Source: Cellulomonas denverensis (GTDB lineage Bacteria > Actinomycetota > Actinomycetes > Actinomycetales > Cellulomonadaceae). From it: a stretch of 64,000 nucleotides of DNA. Positions 16,682 to 26,078 of this stretch are shown here, in pieces. The notes under the pieces are model-generated. The model saw nothing but the letters and a program-made list of their open reading frames with translations, made no database searches and was not told where the DNA came from. The translations under genes were made by a program, and so were the position numbers. Numbering within the stretch: position 1 is the first letter of the stretch; every line of letters starts with the position of its first letter. Location of the stretch: positions 310,001 to 374,000 of the forward strand of contig NZ_JAAXOX010000003.1 of assembly GCF_012396125.1 (NCBI RefSeq), in the 5' to 3' direction.

Positions 16682-18361
16682 TCAGCCGCGCAGCTCCAGG
16701 TACCGGGCGATCAGCGCGCGGGTGGACGGGTCCTGCCCGGCCAGCGCATCGGTGTCGCCCTCGACCGCCGGGGCGATCTCCAGCGCCAGCTTCTTGCCGA
16801 GCTCGACGCCCCACTGGTCGAAGGAATCGATGCCCCAGACGACGCCCTGCACGAAGGTGATGTGCTCGTACAGCGCGATCAGCTGGCCGAGCACCGACGG
16901 GGTCAGCGCCGGGGCCAGGATCGACGTGGTCGGGCGGTTGCCGGAGAACACCCGCGCCGGGACGATCTCCTCCGCGGTGCCCTCGGCGCGCACCTCGTCG
17001 GCGGTCTTGCCGAAGGCGAGTGCCTTGGTCTGGGCGAAGTAGTTCGCCAGGAACAGCGCGTGCACGTCGGTGTCGCCGTCCTTCAGCGGGTGCGCCGGGT
17101 TGGCGACCGCGATGAAGTCGGCCGGGATCAGCCGGGTGCCCTGGTGGATCAGCTGGTAGAAGGCGTGCTGGCCGTTGGTGCCGGGCTCGCCCCAGAACAC
17201 CTCGCCGGTCTCGGTGGTGACGGGGCTGCCGTCCCAGCGGACCGACTTACCGTTCGACTCCATGGTCAGCTGCTGCAGGTACGCCGGGAAGCGGTGCAGG
17301 TACTGGGCGTAGGGCAGCACCGCGTGGGTGTGCGCGTCCAGGAAGTTGACGTACCAGACGTTCAGCAGGCCCATCAGCACCGGCACGTTCTGCGCGAACG
17401 GCGTCGTGCGCACGTGCTCGTCCACCGCGTGGAAGCCGGCCAGGAAGTCCGCGAAGCCCTCCGGCCCGATCGCGATCGCCAGCGAGGTGCCGATCGCCGA
17501 GTCCACCGAGTACCGGCCGCCGACCCAGTCCCAGAACCCGAACGCGTTCTCCGGGTCGATGCCGAAGGCCGCCACCTTGTCCAGCGCCGTGGACACCGCG
17601 ACGAAGTGCTTCGCCACCGCGCCGGTCCGGGCCTGCTCGGTGTCCTCGATCGCCCCGGCCGCGATCAGCTCGCGCCACAGCCAGTCCCGGGCCAGCCGGG
17701 CGTTGGTCAGCGTCTCCAGGGTGCCGAAGGTCTTGGACGCGACGATGAACAGCGTGGTCGCCGGGTCCAGGTCCTTGGTCTTCTCGGCGATGTCGGTCGG
17801 GTCGATGTTCGACACGAACCGCAGCTCCAGGCCGTCCTGCACGTAGGGCTTGAGCGCCTCGTAGGCCATCACCGGGCCGAGGTCCGACCCGCCGATCCCG
17901 ATGTTCACCACCGTGGCCACCCGCTCGCCGGTGACGCCGGTCCACTGACCGGAGCGCACCTGCTCGGCGAAGGCGTACACCTTGGCCAGCACCGCCTGCA
18001 CGTCCGCGTCCACGTGCTGCCCGTCGACCACCAGCTCCGGGGACGCACCGGCCGGGCGGCGCAGCGCCGTGTGCAGCACCGCGCGGTCCTCGGTCACGTT
18101 GATGTGCTCACCGGCAAACATCGCGGCCAGCCGCCCGGACAGGTCCACCTCGTCCGCGAGCCGGGTCAGCAGCTCCAGCGTCTCGTCGGTGATCAGGTTC
18201 TTGGACAGGTCGACGTGCAGGTCACCGACCTGCCGGCTCAGCCGCGTCGCCCGCTCCGGGTCCGCGTCGAACCACGCGCGCAGGTCCGGGGTCAGCCCGT
18301 CGCGGTGCGCGGTCAGGGCGGTCCACGCGCCGGTGGCGGTCGCGTCGATGGGTGTGCTCAC
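16682..18361 (-). CDS. pgi: Glucose-6-phosphate isomerase
   Basis: Interconverts glucose-6-phosphate and fructose-6-phosphate in glycolysis and gluconeogenesis. The product is 559 residues, the long form of the family. Both sugar isomerase domains are present: [18 protein letters not shown] and [15 protein letters not shown] for phosphate binding, [13 protein letters not shown] (family signature 1, here with V-D instead of the usual L-W) and [14 protein letters not shown] (signature 2). Catalytic Glu/His lie in [21 protein letters not shown] 18361 is preceded by AGAGGGA. The gene is divergent from a PfkB-type kinase. Confidence 0.96.
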   Translation of the reverse strand: MSTPIDATATGAWTALTAHRDGLTPDLRAWFDADPERATRLSRQVGDLHVDLSKNLITDETLELLTRLADEVDLSGRLAAMFAGEHINVTEDRAVLHTALRRPAGASPELVVDGQHVDADVQAVLAKVYAFAEQVRSGQWTGVTGERVATVVNIGIGGSDLGPVMAYEALKPYVQDGLELRFVSNIDPTDIAEKTKDLDPATTLFIVASKTFGTLETLTNARLARDWLWRELIAAGAIEDTEQARTGAVAKHFVAVSTALDKVAAFGIDPENAFGFWDWVGGRYSVDSAIGTSLAIAIGPEGFADFLAGFHAVDEHVRTTPFAQNVPVLMGLLNVWYVNFLDAHTHAVLPYAQYLHRFPAYLQQLTMESNGKSVRWDGSPVTTETGEVFWGEPGTNGQHAFYQLIHQGTRLIPADFIAVANPAHPLKDGDTDVHALFLANYFAQTKALAFGKTADEVRAEGTAEEIVPARVFSGNRPTTSILAPALTPSVLGQLIALYEHITFVQGVVWGIDSFDQWGVELGKKLALEIAPAVEGDTDALAGQDPSTRALIARYLELRG

Positions 18362-18484
18362 AGTTGTCCCTCTCGAGTGCACAGTGCGTCGGGGACCACC
18401 GTAGTCGTGCGCCGGGCCGCCGCACCCAGGACCCGGAGGGCGCCCGGTTGCCGCCGGTGGGGCGCGGCGCGAGAGGGTGGGGGC

Positions 18485-19375
18485 GTGGACGCGATGCTGC
18501 TGTGCTGCGGGCTGGTGACGCTGGACGTGACCCAGGTGGTCGAGGCGGTGCCCAGGCCGGACCAGAAGGTGGTGGCCGACCACCTGGACGTGACCTTCGG
18601 CGGCCCGGCCGCGAACGCCGCCGCCACCGCGGTCGCCCTCGGGGTACCGGCCCGGCTGGTCACGGCGATCGGCACCGGCCCGGTCGCCGACCTGATCCGG
18701 TCCGGGCTGCGGGAGTCCGGCGTCGAGGTGGTGGACCTGGCCGCCGGCAGCGACGCACACCCGCCGGTGTCCACCGTGCTGGTCACCCGGGCCACCGGCC
18801 AGCGCGCGGTCGCCTCGGTGAACGCGATCGGCATGCCGGTGCTCGGCGGGCCCGGCCCGGAGGTGGTCGACGGCGTGACCGCGGTGCTGGTGGACGGCCA
18901 TCACCTGGGCGCCGCGCTGCCGGTCGCGGCCGAGGCCCGGCGCCGGGGCATCCCGGTCGCGCTGGACGGCGGGTCGTGGAAGCCGGGGCTCGGGGAGTTG
19001 CTGGGGCAGGTCGACCATGCGGTGCTGTCCGCCGACTTCGCACTGCCGGACCCTGGCGGCCTCGATGCCGCCGCGTCCGGCGAGGTGCCCGACCTGCTCG
19101 CCCGGCTCCTGGCCGGCTGGCCGCTGCGTTCGGTGGCCCGCTCGGCCGGGGCGGGTCCGGTGGAGCTGCGCGAGCGTGGGGGAGCGCCGGTGCTGCTGCC
19201 AGTCGAGCCGGTGACGGAGGTCGTCGACACCCTCGGTGCGGGCGATGTGCTGCACGGGGCGCTCGCGGCCGAGCTGGCCCGGGGGAGCGGGATCGAGGCG
19301 GCCCTGCGCGCCGGGATCGCCGTGGCCTCCCGGTCGGTGCGCTACGCCGGGGCGCGGGGGTGGATCGGCCGCTGA
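18485..19375 (+). CDS. PfkB-family carbohydrate/nucleoside kinase
   Basis: Ribokinase-fold kinase of 296 residues. It has the N-terminal [11 protein letters not shown] strand, the substrate region [17 protein letters not shown] (Gly-Gly and Asn of PfkB signature 1) and the C-terminal [18 protein letters not shown], whose GAGD holds the catalytic Asp and anion hole (signature 2). GTG 18485 has GAGAGG eight bases upstream, whereas ATG 18494 is too far from it. It is divergent from pgi, 123 bases away. The substrate could be a hexose, ribose or another sugar; the sequence does not decide. Confidence 0.87.
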   Translation: MDAMLLCCGLVTLDVTQVVEAVPRPDQKVVADHLDVTFGGPAANAAATAVALGVPARLVTAIGTGPVADLIRSGLRESGVEVVDLAAGSDAHPPVSTVLVTRATGQRAVASVNAIGMPVLGGPGPEVVDGVTAVLVDGHHLGAALPVAAEARRRGIPVALDGGSWKPGLGELLGQVDHAVLSADFALPDPGGLDAAASGEVPDLLARLLAGWPLRSVARSAGAGPVELRERGGAPVLLPVEPVTEVVDTLGAGDVLHGALAAELARGSGIEAALRAGIAVASRSVRYAGARGWIGR

Positions 19376-19706
19376 ACGACCCCGGCCACCGACCCGCCAG
19401 GGGGCTTCCGTCGAGCCGCCAGAGGCCTTCGCTGAGCCGCCAGGGGTCCCTCCGCCGACCCGCCGCGGAAGCCGTCGGCACCCGTTCCGACGTGCACTGC
19501 ACGCCCTGAATCGCCGATCTCACCGATCTCGCCACGCCGCTTCGCGCCACCCCTCCCGCCAGGGCGCACCCCTCTGACCTGCGCCAACGCGCCGCCGCCT
19601 GCGCCAGTCGGGCGATATGTCGCCCAGGTGAACGCTCGGTCACGACTCGGTCACGGTTCGCCGAACCCCTTGCGTCCGAGTTTGTAAGGAAGCTTCACTA
19701 ACAAAC
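19376..19706. other. 331-bp intergenic region with short imperfect repeats
   Basis: No gene is supportable. It contains three to four imperfect 21-23-bp tandem units built on GAGCCGCCAG (19391-19468) and, nearer the ROK regulator, two 10-base direct repeats CTCGGTCACG (19635-19644 and 19646-19655). The last 25 bases form the ROK operator. Confidence 0.6.
19681..19705. promoter_or_regulatory. Inverted-repeat operator abutting the ROK regulator start
   Basis: Arms TTTGTAAG and CTAACAAA, separated by 9 bases, form a nearly symmetric 25-bp AT-rich site, the shape of NagC/XylR/Mlc-type ROK operators. It ends one base before ATG 19707, so binding would block transcription or translation of the regulator itself. 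Confidence 0.7.
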
Positions 19707-20900
19707 ATGACCACAGCGACGCGGTCGGCCGGCCGCCCTGCTCCTCGGGGAGTCGGGCGGACCATGCGACCCACCGGCAAGCTCCTCCCGGAGCACGGCC
19801 GCGCGCACAACCGGTCCATGGTGCTGCAGCACCTGTTCCACAGCGGCCCGTCCTCCCGGGCGGACCTGGCCCGCAGCACCGGACTGACCCGGGTCACCAT
19901 CTCCGACCTGGTCTCGGTGCTGATCTCCGAGGGCCTGGTCGCCGAACTCGGCATCCGCCCCGAGGGCAAGGTCGGCAAGCCCGCCACGCTGGTCGGGATG
20001 CGCACCGAGGACTTCCACGTGGTGGCGGTGGACCTGTCCGACGACGCGAAGCTGCGCGGCGCGGTGATGACCCTGACCGGCAGCGTGGTGGCCCGCCGCT
20101 CGGCCTCGCTGGACGGCCGCACCGGTGCCGACGCGGTGACCGTGCTCGAGGAGCTGTGCGCCGACCTGCTGGACGCCGCCTCGGCCCGCCCGGTGATCGG
20201 GATCGGCATCGGCTCGCCGGGTGTGATCGATCCCAAGGGCACCGTGATCTCCGCGCCGAACCGCGCCTGGTACGACCTGCCGCTGGCCGCCGACCTGACC
20301 GCGACCCTGGGCGTGCCGGTGTACGTGGCGAACGACGCCAACACCCACGCGCTCGGCGAGTACACCTACGGCGGCGCGGCCGGCGACGGCCTGATGGTGA
20401 TCACCGTCGGCCAGGGCGTCGGCGCCGGGATCGTGCTGGACGGTGTGCTGGTCCGCGGGCCGCACAACGCCGCGGGGGAGATCGGCCACGTGACCGTGGT
20501 CGACGACCGCGACCTGCGCGCCGGTGACGCCGAGCCGCTGGCCTGCGCCTGCGGCCGGCACGGTTGCCTGGAGACGCTGCTCTCCCTGCCCGCCCTGCGC
20601 CGTGCCACGGCCGGCCGCGGGCCCGAGGATTCCGACGCCGTCCTGGCGTCGGTGGGACGGAAGCTGGGCATCGCCCTGGCCCCCGTCGTCAGTGCCCTCA
20701 ACCTCTCCGAGGTCCTGCTCTCCGGACCCCCGGAGCTGCTGGACGGACCTCTGCGGGAGGCGGCACTGACCACCGTCCGGAACCGGACCATGCCCCTGAT
20801 CGGGGATGACCTGGTGATCCGGACGGGCTCCCTGGACGAGGACGGAGCGCTCTCCGGCGCCGCTGCCCTGGTCCTGAACGGCCAGCTCGGGGTGACGTGA
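19707..20900 (+). CDS. ROK-family transcriptional regulator (NagC/XylR type)
   Basis: Sugar-responsive regulator, probably a repressor, of 397 residues. The N-terminal winged helix-turn-helix (about 35-80: SRADLARSTGLTRVTISDLVSVLISEGLV) precedes a ROK domain with VVAVDLSD, GIGIGSPGVID, NDANTHALGEY and the zinc motif CACGRHGCLET. It begins one base after a palindromic operator (19681-19705), arguing for autoregulation. Just downstream are transporter, kinase and deaminase genes for amino sugars, so the inducer is probably GlcNAc, GlcN or a phosphorylated derivative. This is inference from context. Confidence 0.9.
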   Translation: MTTATRSAGRPAPRGVGRTMRPTGKLLPEHGRAHNRSMVLQHLFHSGPSSRADLARSTGLTRVTISDLVSVLISEGLVAELGIRPEGKVGKPATLVGMRTEDFHVVAVDLSDDAKLRGAVMTLTGSVVARRSASLDGRTGADAVTVLEELCADLLDAASARPVIGIGIGSPGVIDPKGTVISAPNRAWYDLPLAADLTATLGVPVYVANDANTHALGEYTYGGAAGDGLMVITVGQGVGAGIVLDGVLVRGPHNAAGEIGHVTVVDDRDLRAGDAEPLACACGRHGCLETLLSLPALRRATAGRGPEDSDAVLASVGRKLGIALAPVVSALNLSEVLLSGPPELLDGPLREAALTTVRNRTMPLIGDDLVIRTGSLDEDGALSGAAALVLNGQLGVT

Positions 20901-20982
20901 CCACCCCGAGCCGGCCTGCAGTGCTGGTTTCAACCCGGCGACGCCAACCGGCGCTCGCCTCGCATCTGGGAGGAACACCAAC

Positions 20983-22281
20983 GTGAAGATCGTACGTATG
21001 GCGGCCGTCGGTGCGGCGGCGGCGCTCGCGCTGACCGCTTGCTCGTCCGGTGGATCCGGTGGCGGCGACAGCACCTCGAGTGGCGACGGCGCCACCGTCA
21101 AGGTGTGGCTGGTCGGCTCCGACACGCCCGATGAGGCCCGTGACTACCTCAAGACCACCTTCGAGGAGCAGAACCCGGGCTCCGAGCTGGTGATCGAGGA
21201 GCAGCAGTGGGACGGCCTGGTGGACAAGCTGTCCCAGGCGATGACCGACCCGAAGACCTCGCCGCAGATCGTCGAGGTCGGCAACACCCAGTCGACCACC
21301 TTCACCTCGGCCGGCGCGTTCATGCCGCTGGACGACAAGTACGAGGAGCTCGGCGGCGACGACCTGCTCTCCGGCTTCGTGGAGATCGGCACCTTCGACG
21401 ACACCCTGTACGCGGTGCCGTACTACGCCGGTTCCCGCCTGGTCTTCTACTCGAAGTCCGCCTACGAGGCCGCGGGCGTCGACGTCCCGACCACGCTGGA
21501 CGAGTACATCGAGGACGGCAAGACCCTCAAGGCCGCGAACGCCGACACCCCGAACTACTCGGGCATCTGGTACCCCGGTCAGGACTGGCGCAACGGCCTG
21601 CCCTTCATCTGGTCCGAGGGCGGCGAGCTCGCGGTCGAGGAGGACGGCCAGTGGGTCGGGGCGATCAACACCCCGGAGGCGGTCGCCGGCCTGGAGAAGG
21701 TCCAGGACATCATGCTGAACGCGAACGGCGCTGCGCCCGACGCCAAGGAGACCGACCCGCAGATCCCGTGGTGCGCCGGTGAGACCGCGACCCTGTCCGC
21801 CCCGGGCTGGGTGTGGGGTTCGCTGCTGAACGCCGACAACGGCGGTTGCCCGGACACCGAGGGTGACATCGGCGTCTACGCCCTGCCGGGTGACAGCGAG
21901 GGTGAGACCGCCCCGGTGTTCCTGGGTGGCTCGAACATCGCCATCCCGGCGCAGGCCGCCAACCAGGACCTGGCCTACAAGGCGATGCAGATCATGCTCT
22001 CCGACGAGTACCAGACCATCCTGGCCCACAACGGCCTGACCCCGGCGAAGGTCTCGCTGGCCTCCGAGATGCTGAACAGCGAGTCGACCCCGCCGGCCGT
22101 CGCCGAGGCTGCCGCCAAGGCCGCCGAGAACGTCAAGCTGACCCCGGTCGCCCCGGGCTGGTCGAACGTCGAGTCCGACCTGATCATGGAGACCCTGTTC
22201 ACCGAGATCGCCCAGGGCAAGGACGTCCAGACCGCGGCCGACGCCGCGAACGACAAGATCACGGACGCACTGAACCGCTGA
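20983..22281 (+). CDS. Sugar-binding lipoprotein, probably for GlcNAc/chito-oligosaccharide
   Basis: Family 1 solute-binding lipoprotein of 432 residues. The signal peptide ends in the lipobox LTAC near residue 19, followed by a Ser/Gly linker and VKVWLVGSDTPDEARDYLK. The body has LYAVPYYAGSRLVFYSKSAYEAAG, usual for this family. GTG 20983 has GGGAGGA eight bases upstream. The regulator upstream and the kinase and nagB downstream support an amino-sugar substrate (NgcE/DasA-like role, inferred). A hairpin at 22289-22329 separates it from the permeases and may raise its relative expression. Confidence 0.9.
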   Translation: MKIVRMAAVGAAAALALTACSSGGSGGGDSTSSGDGATVKVWLVGSDTPDEARDYLKTTFEEQNPGSELVIEEQQWDGLVDKLSQAMTDPKTSPQIVEVGNTQSTTFTSAGAFMPLDDKYEELGGDDLLSGFVEIGTFDDTLYAVPYYAGSRLVFYSKSAYEAAGVDVPTTLDEYIEDGKTLKAANADTPNYSGIWYPGQDWRNGLPFIWSEGGELAVEEDGQWVGAINTPEAVAGLEKVQDIMLNANGAAPDAKETDPQIPWCAGETATLSAPGWVWGSLLNADNGGCPDTEGDIGVYALPGDSEGETAPVFLGGSNIAIPAQAANQDLAYKAMQIMLSDEYQTILAHNGLTPAKVSLASEMLNSESTPPAVAEAAAKAAENVKLTPVAPGWSNVESDLIMETLFTEIAQGKDVQTAADAANDKITDALNR

Positions 22282-22288
22282 TCTCCGC

Positions 22289-22329
22289 AGGTCCGTGGGG
22301 CCGTCGCACTCCGGCGGCCCCACGGACCT
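22289..22329 (+). terminator. Hairpin between binding protein and permeases (attenuator?)
   Basis: A perfect 15-bp stem, 22289-22303 with 22315-22329, and an 11-nt loop, 57 bases before the next start. Placement suits partial termination or mRNA 3'-end protection for the binding-protein message. Confidence 0.6.
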
Positions 22330-22386
22330 CCCCGGCGGTGCCCTGCGCCGCCCGCTCCTTCGCACCTGACGTCCCGAGGACTGCCC

Positions 22387-23343
22387 ATGTCTGTCTCCAC
22401 CGCGCCCCCGGCACCGCCCCGGGCCCCCCGGCGCAAGCGCCGCGAGACCCGCGACCGCGGGGTCTCCTGGTCCGCGCTCGCCCTGCTCATCCCCGCCGTG
22501 GTCGTCCTCGGCGTGTTCGTCGGCTACCCGCTGGTGCGGATGCTGACCTTCTCCTTCCAGGACTTCTCCCGGCAGAACAACCTGTTCTCCGGCAAGGCCC
22601 CCAACTGGGTCGGCATCGACCAGTACCGGAAGGTGCTGACCGACGGTGAGTTCTGGGCGCTGATGGGGCGCTCCTTTGCCCTGATGATCGTGCTGGTCAC
22701 CCTGACCATGACGCTCGGCATGCTGATCGCCCTGCTGATGAACCGGCTGGGCAAGTGGATGAAGCTGCTGGTCAGCGTCGGCCTGCTGCTCGCCTGGGCA
22801 ATGCCCGCCCTGACCAGCACGGTGATCTTCCAGTGGATGTTCGACACCTCCTACGGCGTCGTGAACTACGTGCTGACCCAGATCGGCCTCGACTTCGACC
22901 GGTACGCCTGGCTGAGCCAGCCGCTGACCTTCTTCATGGTCGTGGTCTTCCTGGTGACCTGGCAGTCGGTTCCCTTCGTGGCCTTCACCCTGTTCGCCGC
23001 CCTGACCCAGGTGCCCGGCGAGGTTCTGGAGGCCGCCGAGTTGGACGGTGCCGGCCGGGTGCAGCGGTTCCGCCAGGTGATCGTGCCGTTCATCAGGCCG
23101 GTGATCGCGGTGGTGCTGATGCTGCAAGTGATCTGGGACCTGCGGGTGTTCACCCAGGTCTACGCGCTGCGGCAGTCCTCCGCGGCCGCCAACACCGACG
23201 TGATCGGGACCTACATCTACCGCTACGGCGTGGCGCAGGGGAACTACTCCGAGGCGAGCGCGATCGCGGTGATCTTCGCGCTGATCATGCTCGGCCTGGC
23301 CTTCTTCTACATCCGCTCGCTGCTTCGGAACGAGGACGTGTGA
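22387..23343 (+). CDS. Amino-sugar ABC transporter permease 1
   Basis: Integral-membrane subunit of 318 residues with a basic N-terminus (PRRKRRETRDR), six hydrophobic segments and the EAA loop LEAAELDGAGRVQRFRQVIVP. It belongs to the UgpA/MalF type of sugar permease. The stop shares one base with the next start (TGATG), giving tight coupling to the second permease. It is part of the operon with the upstream binding protein and downstream kinase and nagB. Confidence 0.92.
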   Translation: MSVSTAPPAPPRAPRRKRRETRDRGVSWSALALLIPAVVVLGVFVGYPLVRMLTFSFQDFSRQNNLFSGKAPNWVGIDQYRKVLTDGEFWALMGRSFALMIVLVTLTMTLGMLIALLMNRLGKWMKLLVSVGLLLAWAMPALTSTVIFQWMFDTSYGVVNYVLTQIGLDFDRYAWLSQPLTFFMVVVFLVTWQSVPFVAFTLFAALTQVPGEVLEAAELDGAGRVQRFRQVIVPFIRPVIAVVLMLQVIWDLRVFTQVYALRQSSAAANTDVIGTYIYRYGVAQGNYSEASAIAVIFALIMLGLAFFYIRSLLRNEDV

Positions 23344-24278
23344 TGAGCACCGTCGACACCACCGCGCCGCTCGGCACCCGCGAGTCCACCGCCACCGATG
23401 CCGGCGCCGCCCGCAAGGCCGGGCGCACCAACCGCAACGCCCGCGCCCGCCGGGACCGCCCGGGCTGGTTCCTGACCGTCTGCGCGGTCGTGGTCTTCGC
23501 CTTCTCGGTGTTCCCGGTCTACTGGATGGTCAACAGTTCCTTCCTGCCGACCAACCGGATCCGGAGCACCACGCCGACCTTCTTCCCGGTCGACGGCACG
23601 TTCGAGAACTACCGGAAGATCTTCGCCGGGGAGACCAACTACCTGTTCACCCCGGCACTGCGGGTCAGCCTGACCGTGGTGGTCGTGGTGCTGGTCTTCG
23701 CGCTGCTGTTCGGCTTCCTCGCCGCGCTGGCCGCCACTCGGTTCCGCTGGCGGGGCCGCAAGATGTTCATTGTCACGATCCTGGCGATCCAGATGATCCC
23801 GGGCGAGGCGATGATCATCTCGCTGTATTCGATGCTGCGGGACTGGAACCTGCTGGACCAGATCTTCGGCCTGATCCTGCTCTACACCGCCTCGGTGCTG
23901 CCGTTCACGATCTGGACGCTGCGCGGCTTCGTCGCCGGGGTGCCGGCCGAGCTGGAGGAGGCCGCGCAGATCGACGGCTGCTCCAAGATCGGCGCGTTCA
24001 TCCGGGTGACGTTCCCGCTGGTGGCGCCCGGTCTGATCTCCACCGGGGTGTTCGCTTTCATCCAGGCCTGGAATGAGTTTGTGCTGGCCCTGGTGGTCAT
24101 GGAAGGTAACAAGACGCTGCCGATCTGGCTGCGCGCCCTGCAGGAAGCGACCAAGGGCACCGACTGGGGAACGGTGATGGCCGGGTCGACGCTGATCTCG
24201 ATCCCGATCGTCATCTTCTTCCTCTTCGTCCAGGGCCGGATGACCTCGGGCATGGTGTCCGGGGCGGTGAAGGGCTGA
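23343..24278 (+). CDS. Amino-sugar ABC transporter permease 2
   Basis: Second membrane subunit, 311 residues, UgpE/MalG-like. A roughly 40-residue hydrophilic N-terminus is followed by six hydrophobic segments and the EAA loop LEEAAQIDGCSKIGAFIRV. ATG 23343 overlaps the upstream stop; an upstream in-frame extension runs inside the first permease and is not real. No ATPase is encoded in the operon, so a shared MsiK-type ATPase elsewhere is expected. Confidence 0.92.
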   Translation: MSTVDTTAPLGTRESTATDAGAARKAGRTNRNARARRDRPGWFLTVCAVVVFAFSVFPVYWMVNSSFLPTNRIRSTTPTFFPVDGTFENYRKIFAGETNYLFTPALRVSLTVVVVVLVFALLFGFLAALAATRFRWRGRKMFIVTILAIQMIPGEAMIISLYSMLRDWNLLDQIFGLILLYTASVLPFTIWTLRGFVAGVPAELEEAAQIDGCSKIGAFIRVTFPLVAPGLISTGVFAFIQAWNEFVLALVVMEGNKTLPIWLRALQEATKGTDWGTVMAGSTLISIPIVIFFLFVQGRMTSGMVSGAVKG

Positions 24279-24280
24279 GC

Positions 24281-25246
24281 GTGCGCAGCGATGACACCGG
24301 GTGGTCGGTGGGCCTGGACATCGGCGGGACCAAGACCCTCGCCGTGCTCCTGGACCCCACCGGCACCCCGGGCGACCAGGTCCGGCTGTCCACCGAGCGC
24401 GGCGCGCAGGCCGTCGTCGACACCGCTGCGTGTGCCGCCGCCGACCTGCTGACCCGCGCGGGCCTCGGCGGGGACGACCTGGCCGGGATCGGCATCGGCC
24501 TGCCCGGCATCGTCGATCCGGCCACCGGACAGGTGGAGCACGCGGTCAACCTCGGCATCGACTCCGGCGTCCCGCTGGCCGACCGGGTGGCCGAGGCGCT
24601 GACCCACCGGCTGAACGGACACGGCGGCACCCGCCCGGTGCGGGTCCGGCTGGAGAACGACCTGAACGCCGCAGCGCTGGGCGCCGCCCACCTGCGCGGG
24701 GAGGACGACGGGGACCTCGCGTTCCTGGCGCTGGGCACCGGCCTGGCCGCCGGATTGGTGCTGAACGGGCGGCTGCACCGTGGGGTCGGCGGCGCGGCGG
24801 GGGAGATCGGTCACCTGGTGTACATGCCCGGTGGCCGGCCCTGCCCGTGCGGTCAGCGGGGTTGCCTGGAGCAGTACGCCTCCGGGTCCGCGCTGAGCGC
24901 CGCCTGGCCGGGGCCCGGCGACCGCCCGGCACCGGTCGCACTGTTCGAGGCGGCGGCAGCCGGGGACCCGGCCGCGCTGGCGATCCGGGACGAGTTCGCC
25001 GAGGCGGTGGCAGCCGCGGTGCGGGTGCTGCTGCTGACCACCGACGTCGCCCACGTGGTGATCGGCGGCGGGGTGAGCGAGTTGGGGGCTCCCTTGCTGC
25101 AGGTCGTCCATGACAGGCTGGAGCTGTCGGCCCGGGAGTCCCCCTTCCTGGCGTCGATGCGAATGGCGGAGCGGGTCGATCTCGCCCCGCATGGTGTACC
25201 GGTGGGTGCGGTCGGCGCTGCACTGGTCGGACGGAAGGAGCCCTGA
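24281..25246 (+). CDS. ROK-family sugar kinase (GlcNAc/glucosamine/glucose kinase)
   Basis: ATP-dependent sugar kinase of 321 residues lacking the DNA-binding domain of the regulator at 19707. It shows the phosphate-1 motif VGLDIGGTKTLAVLLD, GIGIGLPGIVD, the catalytic Asp in LENDLNAAALG, GEIGHLVY and the zinc motif CPCGQRGCLEQ. The gene starts with GTG 24281, two bases after the permease stop, and its own stop overlaps nagB (TGATG). Being between an amino-sugar importer and nagB, it probably phosphorylates GlcNAc or GlcN entering without a PTS; sugar specificity is inferred. Confidence 0.88.
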   Translation: MRSDDTGWSVGLDIGGTKTLAVLLDPTGTPGDQVRLSTERGAQAVVDTAACAAADLLTRAGLGGDDLAGIGIGLPGIVDPATGQVEHAVNLGIDSGVPLADRVAEALTHRLNGHGGTRPVRVRLENDLNAAALGAAHLRGEDDGDLAFLALGTGLAAGLVLNGRLHRGVGGAAGEIGHLVYMPGGRPCPCGQRGCLEQYASGSALSAAWPGPGDRPAPVALFEAAAAGDPAALAIRDEFAEAVAAAVRVLLLTTDVAHVVIGGGVSELGAPLLQVVHDRLELSARESPFLASMRMAERVDLAPHGVPVGAVGAALVGRKEP

Positions 25247-26037
25247 TGGAGGTCATCATCGCCCCCGCGCCCCAGTTGGCGCGGCTCGCGGCCGATGCGG
25301 TGGAGCGGGTGGTCCGCCCCGGTGAGGTGAACGGTCACCGCCCGGTGATCGGACTGGCCACCGGGTCGAGTCCGTTGGCGGTGTACGACGAGCTGGTGCG
25401 GCGGCACACCGAGGAGGGCCTGTCCTTCGCCGGGGTGACCGCGTTCATGCTCGACGAGTACGTCGGGCTGCCCGCCGACCACCCGGAGCGGTACCGGAAC
25501 GTGATCGAGAAGGAGATCGCCTCCCGGATCGACATCGACCCGGCGGACGTGCACGGGCCGGACGGCCTGGCCGAGGACATCCCGGCCGCCTGCGCCGCCT
25601 ACGAGCAGGCGATCCTGGACGCAGGCGGGGTGGACGTGCAGATCCTCGGGATCGGCACCGACGGGCACATCGCCTTCAACGAGCCCGGCTCCTCGCTGGC
25701 CTCCCGCACCCGGATCAAGACCCTGACCCGCCAGACCCGGGAGGACAACGCCCGGTTCTTCGGTGGCGACATCGACCAGGTGCCCCAGCACTGCCTCACC
25801 CAGGGCCTGGCGACCATCATGTCCGCCCGGCACCTGGTGCTGCTGGCCACCGGCAAGGGCAAGGCCGAGGCGGTGCACCAGCTCACCGAGGGCCCGGTCA
25901 GCGCCATGTGGCCCGCCACGATCCTGCAGCACCACCCGCACGTGACGGTGCTGGTCGACGACGCCGCGGCCGGCCGCCTGCAGCTGGCCAGCTACTACCG
26001 CGAGGCGTTCAGCGGCAAGCCGGCCTGGCAGAACTGA
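25246..26037 (+). CDS. nagB: Glucosamine-6-phosphate deaminase
   Basis: Converts glucosamine-6-phosphate to fructose-6-phosphate and ammonia, feeding amino sugars into glycolysis. The 263-residue length is normal. Motifs include IGLATGSSPLAVYDEL for phosphate binding, the family signature near FMLDEYVGL with the catalytic Asp-Glu, and ILGIGTDGHIAFNEPGSS. ATG 25246 shares a base with the kinase stop. No nagA deacetylase is present in the window, so either it lies elsewhere or the pathway takes free glucosamine. Confidence 0.96.
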   Translation: MEVIIAPAPQLARLAADAVERVVRPGEVNGHRPVIGLATGSSPLAVYDELVRRHTEEGLSFAGVTAFMLDEYVGLPADHPERYRNVIEKEIASRIDIDPADVHGPDGLAEDIPAACAAYEQAILDAGGVDVQILGIGTDGHIAFNEPGSSLASRTRIKTLTRQTREDNARFFGGDIDQVPQHCLTQGLATIMSARHLVLLATGKGKAEAVHQLTEGPVSAMWPATILQHHPHVTVLVDDAAAGRLQLASYYREAFSGKPAWQN

Positions 26038-26047
26038 CCCGGCCCGC

Positions 26048-26078
26048 GAGCCCCGTCGCCCTCCGGGCGGCGGGGCTC
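26048..26078 (+). terminator. Terminator hairpin after nagB
   Basis: A 13-bp stem with one G-T wobble, 26048-26060 with 26066-26078, loop CTCCG, 10 bases after the nagB stop. It ends the amino-sugar operon. Confidence 0.75.

Noticed and set aside
20698..23127. Long minus-strand ORF of 809 codons opposite the amino-sugar operon
   Set aside because: Composition is the Gly/Val/Arg/His/Gln-rich pattern of antisense reading in GC-rich DNA; the plus strand carries clear binding protein and permease genes.
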